Of a stretch of DNA of 42,432 nucleotides, positions 35,482-42,432 are shown in pieces; position 1 is the first letter of the stretch; each line of letters opens with the position of its first letter. The notes beneath the pieces were generated by a model, which was not told where the DNA came from, did not search any database, and worked only from the letters and a program-made list of their open reading frames with translations. The translations under genes and the position numbers were made by a program. Source of the stretch: Planctomycetota bacterium (GTDB taxonomy: Bacteria > Planctomycetota > Phycisphaerae > Sedimentisphaerales > Anaerobacaceae); assembly GCA_023135935.1 (NCBI GenBank), contig JAGLSU010000031.1:1-42432 (forward strand), written 5' to 3'.

Positions 35482-37578
35482 TTATGCCACATCTACCAGC
35501 CCGATTGAGTCGCCGAATTTGGCCAATAAGGCCCGACGAATATTTTTATGTTCGGTTTGCTTCAACATCGGGTCATGCGAAACCATATCAAATGCATTTC
35601 TCCTCGCCATAGCCAGCAGCTTGTAGTCCTCGATGATATTCGCTATCTTCAAATCCGGCAGACCATGCTGTCGCGCGCTGAACAGTTCGCCCGGACCACG
35701 AATCCGTAAGTCATGTTCAGATATCTCAAAGCCGTCGTTACTTCTGGTCATAATTTCGAGGCGGTCTTTGGCTACTTCGTTATCGGTCTGGGCAAACAAA
35801 AAACAATACGATTTGGCTTCGGCTCTTCCGATACGACCACGCAATTGATGAAGCTGTGCCAAACCGAATCTGTCCGCTTCCTCAACAACCATTATCGTTG
35901 CGTTCGGAACATCCACTCCCACCTCGATAACAACGGTAGAAACCAGCACATTGATTTTACCCTTCCGGAACTCTGTCATAATTTGCTGTTTTTTCGCCGA
36001 TGGCATCTGACCATGCAAAAGCCCTACCGCAAACTCCGGAAAAACTTTTTTGCTCAAAATCTTCCATTCGTCGGTCGCAGCTTTAACGTCGCTTTTTTCC
36101 TCAATGTTCGTAATCCGCGGATAAACAAAATATGCCTGTTTCTTGGCTTTCAGCCGCTGCCGGATAAACTCATACGCTTTTTGCCGGTCGCTCGGCTCGA
36201 CCAGGCGGGTAATGACAGCTCCTCGTCCCGGCGGGCAATGTTTGATTATAGAAACGTCCAAATCGCCGAACGCCGTCATCGCCAGCGTCCTCGGGATGGG
36301 CGTAGCTGTCATAACGAGACAATGAGGTGTCACCTGTTTGCGAAGCTTGGCTCGCTGATGAACTCCGAATTTATGCTGCTCATCAATCACTGCCAAACCG
36401 AGTTTTCTGAATTTTATGTCCTTCTGTAAAAGCGCTACTGTGCCAACGATGATATCTATTTGACCGCTTTCAATTTGTTTTAAAAGTTCTTTTCTCTTTT
36501 TGCCTGTTAGTCCGCCGGTTATCAAAACCCTGCTTACTTTGCTGCCTTTCAGATATCTTTCTATGTTTATAAAATGCTGACTCGCCAAAATTTCCGTCGG
36601 TGCCATAATCGCCACCTGGCATTTGTTGGCAACGGCCAATAGCGCTGCGTAAAGCGCCACAGCTGTCTTACCTGAACCAACATCACCCTGCAAAAGACGA
36701 TTCATCGGTTCCGGCTTACCCATATCCACAACAATATCTTCGATTGCCCCGTCCTGGTCTTCGGTCAGCAAAAACGGGAACCGCTTTCTGATTCTGCTGT
36801 CGATTTTATTATTAAAAGCCATCCGAACCGCAGATGAAAAATGTTTGACCTTATACCTTCTAAGCGCAAGTCCCAGCTGCATCAAAAATAATTCGTCATA
36901 TTTCAATCTGCGTTTTGCTTTAGCTAACTTTTTTTCGTCCGGCGGCTGGTGTATCCAACCGAAAGCATCTTTCCTGCCAATCAGCTCGGCTTGCTTGAGA
37001 AATTTCCTGTCGTAAAACTCATCTACAAGCTCGCCTAAATCATCAAGCACAGGTTTGATTATTTGTTTGATTTGTCTGCTGGAAAGTTTTGCCGATGCCG
37101 GATAAACACCACCGCTAAAATATTCGTTCGGATTCGAACTTTTCTCACCAACTACCATGAATTTCGGATTGGTCATCTGCAGTTGGTGCTTGTATAAACT
37201 GGCCTTGCCGGAAGCTATTATCGTATCACCCGGTTTTATCTGCTTGCGGAGATACCCGCCGTGAAACCACACGATTCTACAGGTCCCGGTATCGTCCGAA
37301 ATCTGAACTTCAAACATCGACGGTTTGCGATAGCTCACATAGTCCATCGATTCGACCAGGCCTACAATAGTGACATCGCTATCGGCACGCAATCGACTTA
37401 TCTTTATCGGTTCGAGCGCAAAGACCCAGTCACGCGGAAAATATTCCAGTAAATCCTCCACAGTCTCAACGCCAAGTTGCGCAAAGATTTTAGCTTTAGC
37501 CGGCCCCACACCTTTTAAGTACTGAACCGGCATCGATACTTCAGGTTTGTTTTGTTGTTTATCAATTGCTTTTGTCAC
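35482..37578 (-). CDS. recG: ATP-dependent DNA helicase RecG
   Basis: LLQGDVGSGKTAVALYAALLA, MAPTEILASQHF, VIDEQHKFGVHQRAKL, QLHQLRGRIGRAEAKSYC. Confidence 0.96.
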   Translation of the reverse strand: MTKAIDKQQNKPEVSMPVQYLKGVGPAKAKIFAQLGVETVEDLLEYFPRDWVFALEPIKISRLRADSDVTIVGLVESMDYVSYRKPSMFEVQISDDTGTCRIVWFHGGYLRKQIKPGDTIIASGKASLYKHQLQMTNPKFMVVGEKSSNPNEYFSGGVYPASAKLSSRQIKQIIKPVLDDLGELVDEFYDRKFLKQAELIGRKDAFGWIHQPPDEKKLAKAKRRLKYDELFLMQLGLALRRYKVKHFSSAVRMAFNNKIDSRIRKRFPFLLTEDQDGAIEDIVVDMGKPEPMNRLLQGDVGSGKTAVALYAALLAVANKCQVAIMAPTEILASQHFINIERYLKGSKVSRVLITGGLTGKKRKELLKQIESGQIDIIVGTVALLQKDIKFRKLGLAVIDEQHKFGVHQRAKLRKQVTPHCLVMTATPIPRTLAMTAFGDLDVSIIKHCPPGRGAVITRLVEPSDRQKAYEFIRQRLKAKKQAYFVYPRITNIEEKSDVKAATDEWKILSKKVFPEFAVGLLHGQMPSAKKQQIMTEFRKGKINVLVSTVVIEVGVDVPNATIMVVEEADRFGLAQLHQLRGRIGRAEAKSYCFLFAQTDNEVAKDRLEIMTRSNDGFEISEHDLRIRGPGELFSARQHGLPDLKIANIIEDYKLLAMARRNAFDMVSHDPMLKQTEHKNIRRALLAKFGDSIGLVDVA

Positions 37579-37587
37579 GACTGCAAA

Positions 37588-38265
37588 TTACTCCGCAAAA
37601 CCAAATTCGCCTATCAACTTGACGAATCTAACTCCGCATACCATTTGCGTAGTTATATTTCCATTTTCTTTTTTGCAGACCATCAACTCCTGCACCCCCG
37701 CTGGACCAACCGGTGCAACCATCAATCCGCCTTCGGCAAGTTGTTCGCAAAGCGGCTTCGGCAGGTGCGGTACCGCAGCGGTTACTATAATCCTGTCGAA
37801 AGATTTTTCTTCCGGCCAACCTCTACTGCCATCTCCGATATAAAATTCAACGTTGCTGACACCCAATTTAGTTAAAATACTTTTTGCGGATTCAGCTAAC
37901 TGCTCGATTGTCTCGATGGTATAAACCTTTTTAGCCAAGGTACTCAGGATGGCCGTCTGATATCCGCTGCCGGTTCCGATTTCCAATACCTCGCAGTCAG
38001 AATTAACACGCAGTTCTTCGGTCATCAAAGCAACGATATATGGCTGAGAAATGGTCTGGTCCTTACCTATCGGCAACGGACAATCGGCATAGGTCTGTGA
38101 GCGATACGCCTCAGGCACAAATTGTTCGCGCCGAATCACCTCCATCGCCTTTAGAACGGCGGTATCGCTTATTCCCCGCCTTTTGAGGTTATCCTCAATC
38201 ATCCGCCTGCGGGCATTAGCGAGTTTATCTATGACTTCCCTGTCGTTCATAGCTGTAATAATCAC
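37588..38265 (-). CDS. pcm: Protein-L-isoaspartate O-methyltransferase
   Basis: PIGKDQTISQPYIVALMTEEL, CEVLEIGTGSGYQTAILS. Confidence 0.95.
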   Translation of the reverse strand: MIITAMNDREVIDKLANARRRMIEDNLKRRGISDTAVLKAMEVIRREQFVPEAYRSQTYADCPLPIGKDQTISQPYIVALMTEELRVNSDCEVLEIGTGSGYQTAILSTLAKKVYTIETIEQLAESAKSILTKLGVSNVEFYIGDGSRGWPEEKSFDRIIVTAAVPHLPKPLCEQLAEGGLMVAPVGPAGVQELMVCKKENGNITTQMVCGVRFVKLIGEFGFAE

Positions 38266-38366
38266 CTTTTAATTGCAGTTTTGCAAATCAATTTTTGCAT
38301 CTACGCCTGGCTTGCCAACTCATAAAGGTTGACTATGCCCACACAATAATGATAATACAACTTTCT

Positions 38367-39731
38367 ATGAACGAACGAACAAAAAAACTAATCGAGTTGG
38401 ACAAAAAGCACCTCTGGCACCCTTTTACCCAGATGGCTGACTGGCTCAAATCCGAACCGGTGATAATCGATTCCGCTGAGGGATTTTACCTGATTGATAC
38501 CGACGGCAAGAGCTACATCGACGGAGTAAGTTCGTTGTGGTGCAACGTCCACGGCCACAAAGTCAAGGAAATCGACGACGCGATAAAAGCTCAAATCGAC
38601 AAGGTCTCACACAGCACCCTTTTAGGGCTTGGCCAAACAAAATCCATCGAACTTTCCGAAAAGCTCGTTCAGATAACCCCGCCGGAACTGACAAAAGTTT
38701 TCTATTCCGATAGCGGTGCAACTGCCGTCGAAATCGCTTTGAAAATCGCGTACCAATACTTCCGGAACACAGGGCAAAAGCAACGAACAAAATTTATTGC
38801 TTTGCAAAGTTCGTACCACGGCGACACTATCGGCTCGGTAAGCGTGGGTGGAATGAAAACATTTCATTCAATCTTTCGCCCATTATTATTCGAAACATTT
38901 TTCGTTCCCGTACCGCATCCATACCGTTTCGACGGCAACGAAAAGGATTGCGCCCAATTCAGTTTAGATAAAATAGATGAAATTCTAAAAACTGACTCGG
39001 ACCAAATAGCCGCTGTTATAATTGAACCGCTCGTTCAGGGTGCGGCTGGCATAATCGTCCATCCGAAAGGTTTTCTTTCTGATGTTCGCCAGCTAACCGA
39101 AAAATACGGCACACTTTTAATTGCCGATGAAGTCGCAACCGGTTTCGGCAAAACAGGCAAGATGTTCGCCTGTGAACATGAAAATGTCACAGCGGATATC
39201 ATGTGCCTTGCGAAGGGAATTACGGCAGGATACCTGCCATTAGCGGCAACGCTGACCACTGGGAAAATCTTCGATGCCTTCCTCGGCGAAACCACCGAAC
39301 ACAAAGCTTTTTATCATGGTCACACCTACACGGGCAACGCATTGGCTTGTGCGGCGGCATTGGTTTCGCTGGAACTTTTCGAGCAAAATAAAATAATAGA
39401 GTCGCTGCCCGCAAAAATCGAACTTATAGAGAAATATTTCGCGAAAATTTCCGCTTTGCCTTTTGTAGGCAACGTGCGTAATTGCGGTTTGATGGGTGCA
39501 ATCGAAATCGTAAAAGACAAGACCACTAAAGAATCTTTCGCACCACAACAGGCTATCGGCACAAAAGTCTGCTCGTCAATGCGTTCGGAATCAGTTATGC
39601 TAAGACCGCTCGGCGATTGCATTATAACGATGCCGCCGGTAGCTATCGATTTAGATTTACTCGAAAAGCTGCTCGAAATTATACTCGAGACAATCGAAAA
39701 TGATTTACCAACGATAATTGGAAGAACCTGA
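38367..39731 (+). CDS. bioA: Adenosylmethionine-8-amino-7-oxononanoate aminotransferase
   Basis: DKKHLWHPFTQM, SLWCNVHGHK, LLIADEVATGFGKTGKMFACEH, YHGHTYTGNALACAAAL; start probably MNERTKK (38367) or MIIQ (38349). Confidence 0.95.
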   Translation: MNERTKKLIELDKKHLWHPFTQMADWLKSEPVIIDSAEGFYLIDTDGKSYIDGVSSLWCNVHGHKVKEIDDAIKAQIDKVSHSTLLGLGQTKSIELSEKLVQITPPELTKVFYSDSGATAVEIALKIAYQYFRNTGQKQRTKFIALQSSYHGDTIGSVSVGGMKTFHSIFRPLLFETFFVPVPHPYRFDGNEKDCAQFSLDKIDEILKTDSDQIAAVIIEPLVQGAAGIIVHPKGFLSDVRQLTEKYGTLLIADEVATGFGKTGKMFACEHENVTADIMCLAKGITAGYLPLAATLTTGKIFDAFLGETTEHKAFYHGHTYTGNALACAAALVSLELFEQNKIIESLPAKIELIEKYFAKISALPFVGNVRNCGLMGAIEIVKDKTTKESFAPQQAIGTKVCSSMRSESVMLRPLGDCIITMPPVAIDLDLLEKLLEIILETIENDLPTIIGRT

Positions 39732-40471
39732 TGACCCTTAATCTTAACTTACCCAAAAAACAAGGTCTGTTCATAACCGGTACCGACACCGGTGTGGGAA
39801 AAACGTTAATCGCCGGTACCATTGCCAGAATTCTTACCGACAAGGGGCTGAAAGTTGGTGTATTCAAACCGATAGCTACCGGATGTCACCGTAATTGGGA
39901 AGGACTCATCAGCAGCGACACCGAGTTCCTCGCCAACTGTGCAAACAGCGATTTGGACTTTTCAACGATAACTCCGGTCGGCTACCTCACACCAGCTGCC
40001 CCTATCGTAAGCGCTGCCCAGGATAATATACCGATAGATTTCAATAAAATCGCGGATGCCTACAAAGATATATGCCAAAACTGCGACATCGTTATCGTCG
40101 AGGGCATCGGCGGAGTACGCGTGCCCCTGACCGCAGAGTTTGACCTGCTGGACCTCGCAGCCGAATTCGCCCTGCCCACAGTTATAGTTACCCGTCCAAA
40201 TCTCGGAACTATAAACCATACGCTAATGACAATCGACTGCATCAGCGCAGCCAAACTTAAAATTGCCGGAATAGTCATCAACAGCTACAATGCCATCGAA
40301 GCAACTGTCGCCGAAAACAGCGCCGAACAGGTAATAACCCAATGCTCGGGAGTGAATGTTCTCTCGATAGTACCCTTCGATGAATCAATTAATATCGAAG
40401 CACAAAATCCCGGGGAGCTCACCGCACAAGCCTTAGCTGACTGTGATTGGGAAAAATTGGCGCAAATGTAA
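39731..40471 (+). CDS. bioD: Dethiobiotin synthetase
   Basis: GLFITGTDTGVGKTLIAGTIARIL, VEGIGGVRVPL; overlaps bioA stop by 1 nt (TGATG). Confidence 0.95.
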   Translation: MTLNLNLPKKQGLFITGTDTGVGKTLIAGTIARILTDKGLKVGVFKPIATGCHRNWEGLISSDTEFLANCANSDLDFSTITPVGYLTPAAPIVSAAQDNIPIDFNKIADAYKDICQNCDIVIVEGIGGVRVPLTAEFDLLDLAAEFALPTVIVTRPNLGTINHTLMTIDCISAAKLKIAGIVINSYNAIEATVAENSAEQVITQCSGVNVLSIVPFDESINIEAQNPGELTAQALADCDWEKLAQM

Positions 40472-40613
40472 ATAAACTTATAGTTCCCATAAGCACATTT
40501 CCCGTCCGTTTCAGGCAAATTCACAAAAAGCTGGTTTCCAAAGACCAAATATTGAGGTATCATGCCCGCTTAAACCTAACCACAAAAAACGGGTTCAAAA
40601 CAGGAAACAGAAT

Positions 40614-42227
40614 ATGACCAGTCAGCAGGAATTCAGACGATATCTGACAAACGTTGATACCACATCGACACATCAGCTTTTTACCGATTGTCTGATAATC
40701 GGCGCTGGTATCGCCGGTCTTCGCGCTGCCATCGAAGCCGCTGAGCACCAAAACATTATTGTCGTCTGTAAAGATTCTCTGCAAAATAGCAATACCTGGA
40801 ACGCTCAAGGCGGTATCGCCTCGGTACTTAACAATACAGATTCGTTTGAATCGCACATATCCGACACTCTCAAAACCGGCTGCGGGCTAAGCGATGAAAG
40901 TGTAGTTGATTTGGTAATTCGCCAGGGACCGGAACTAATTGAGCAACTGCTGAACTGGGGAACCGAATTCGATATGGTCGACGGTAAAATCGCTATCACG
41001 CTTGAAGGTGGTCACAGTCACCCTCGCGTCGCTCACGCTCATGGCGATGAAACCGGAAGAATAATCGCCGAAGCACTTATTAGAAAAGTAAGAGAAAATC
41101 CAAATATAAAAATAATAGAAAACTTTTATACAACCGACCTACTCACCAACGACAACAACAAGTGCATGGGAGTAATAGGTTGTGACAATCATGGCCCGCA
41201 AATAATCTGGGCCATAAACACAATTTTAGCAACCGGTGGAGCCGGGCGACTTTATCGTGAAACCACCAATCCAGCAGTCGCAACCGGTGATGGTCTCGCT
41301 ATGGCATACCGCGCCGGAGCAGTTTTGCGGGATTTGGAATTCATACAGTTTCACCCGACGACACTTTACATCGCAGGTGCCTCACGAGCTCTTATAACCG
41401 AAGCGCTGCGAGGAGAAGGCGCCATTTTGCTGGATAATCAGGGCGTTGCCTTCATGAAAGATTATCACAAAGCCGCAGAATTGGCACCTCGCGATATCGT
41501 CAGCCGTGCGATACTGGCGCAAATGCTAAAGACCGAATCAACGCACGTCCATTTGGATGTCCGCCATTTCAAAAAAGAACTCTTTTCAAAAAGATTTCCT
41601 CTAATTAGCGAACTATGCGAAAGCTTCGATATTGATATCGCTAAAGATTTGATACCAGTCAGGCCCAGTGCACACTACATGATTGGCGGCGTAAAGACAG
41701 ATACCTCGGCGAAAACAAGCGTTGAAAACCTTTATGCCTGTGGCGAAGTCGCTTCGACCGGACTGCATGGTGCAAATCGTCTCGGAAGCAACTCGCTTCT
41801 CGAAGGTTTGGTCTTCGGTAAAACCGCGGGACAGTGCGCTATCCAAGACACAAAGGGCGCTGCCGCTCATATCCAGCATAGCAAAATAAAATACCAAATA
41901 GCACATTCAAACCGCACCCGACTCGATGCTTCGGATGTAAGAAACTCGCTTCGTGCTCTTATGTGGAGAAATGTAGGCATCACACGAAAGGCCCAGCCGC
42001 TTATCGAAGCTCAGGAAATTATCCGGTTCTGGCAGCGTTACGTAATGGACAAAACCTTCGAATCGCCTCAGGGCTGGGAATGTCAAAACATGCTCACTGT
42101 CGCGCTATTAATGGCTCAGTCAGCCGAAAAACGCCATGAAAGCAGAGGAGTTCACTATCGCGGCGACTTCTCAAAAAAAGACGATAAGCACTTCAAAAAT
42201 CATATCGAAATCGCGCATGGAAAATAA
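40614..42227 (+). CDS. nadB: L-aspartate oxidase
   Basis: CLIIGAGIAGLRAAIEA, WNAQGGIASVL, GGHSHPRVAHAHGDETGR, FIQFHPTTLY, HYMIGGVKTDT, ACGEVASTGLHGANRLGSNSLLE. Confidence 0.95.
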   Translation: MTSQQEFRRYLTNVDTTSTHQLFTDCLIIGAGIAGLRAAIEAAEHQNIIVVCKDSLQNSNTWNAQGGIASVLNNTDSFESHISDTLKTGCGLSDESVVDLVIRQGPELIEQLLNWGTEFDMVDGKIAITLEGGHSHPRVAHAHGDETGRIIAEALIRKVRENPNIKIIENFYTTDLLTNDNNKCMGVIGCDNHGPQIIWAINTILATGGAGRLYRETTNPAVATGDGLAMAYRAGAVLRDLEFIQFHPTTLYIAGASRALITEALRGEGAILLDNQGVAFMKDYHKAAELAPRDIVSRAILAQMLKTESTHVHLDVRHFKKELFSKRFPLISELCESFDIDIAKDLIPVRPSAHYMIGGVKTDTSAKTSVENLYACGEVASTGLHGANRLGSNSLLEGLVFGKTAGQCAIQDTKGAAAHIQHSKIKYQIAHSNRTRLDASDVRNSLRALMWRNVGITRKAQPLIEAQEIIRFWQRYVMDKTFESPQGWECQNMLTVALLMAQSAEKRHESRGVHYRGDFSKKDDKHFKNHIEIAHGK

Positions 42228-42264
42228 TCCAAACTTTTGTTATAATGGTGCGTAGACAATTAAA

Positions 42265-42432
42265 GAGTGGGTCGGACGGTCGCCGGTTCTATGAACTGGA
42301 GGAAAGTCCGAGCAGGAATGGGCAACGGTGGTGGCTAACGGCCACCGAGGGCAACCTCAGGGAAAGTGCCACAGAAAATACACAGCCAATGGTCTCGATT
42401 CGTCGGGACACAGGCAATGGTGAAATGGTGCG
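42265..42432 (+). ncRNA. rnpB: RNase P RNA (class A), 5' part, truncated by window end
   Basis: GAACTGGAGGAAAGTCCGAGC and CAGGGAAAGTGCCACAGAAA are conserved RNase P elements; consensus -10 TATAAT at 42241-42246. 5' end approximate. Confidence 0.93.

Noticed and set aside
35446-35486. Direct repeat TCAACTGTCAATTAT x2 between trkH and recG
   Set aside because: Short low-complexity intergenic repeat; no sign of function.
35713-36429. 238-aa plus-strand ORF
   Set aside because: Antisense to recG; no domain signature.

Overview
The window looks like a chromosomal segment from a Planctomycetes-type bacterium, possibly Phycisphaerae-like (inferred from gene style; not verified). From about 11.8 kb to the end it is densely packed housekeeping sequence: nadK, dxs, ispA, miaA, nrdR, a thymidylate-synthase-like gene, ribE, pdxA, rsmA, trkA/trkH, recG, pcm, bioA, bioD, nadB and the 5' part of rnpB (class A RNase P RNA, cut by the window edge). 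The left quarter (about 0.96-11.8 kb) is accessory. It contains greA, three tandem copies of a ~55-aa two-TM protein (two were missed by the ORF track), two copies of a ~340-nt conserved structured leader, and a minus-strand defence-like operon. That operon has a ThsB/DUF1863-like TIR, a SLATT/DUF4231 2TM protein, a TIR/deoxyribosyltransferase-like protein and a TIR-STAND NTPase. The accessory part also contains a multi-TM protein with a DUF116-like Cys-rich domain, a duplicated FN3 pair, and a scattered family of short palindromes (GTGNNTTATANNCAC type). The strongest candidates for undescribed biology are: (1) the duplicated structured RNA leader plus small membrane ORF module, whose stems show base changes consistent with a minus-strand RNA; (2) the four-gene TIR/SLATT/TIR-STAND operon; (3) an independent minus-strand ncRNA candidate at ~20.24-20.5 kb with guanine-run loops and an intrinsic terminator; (4) the palindrome family bracketing the accessory island.
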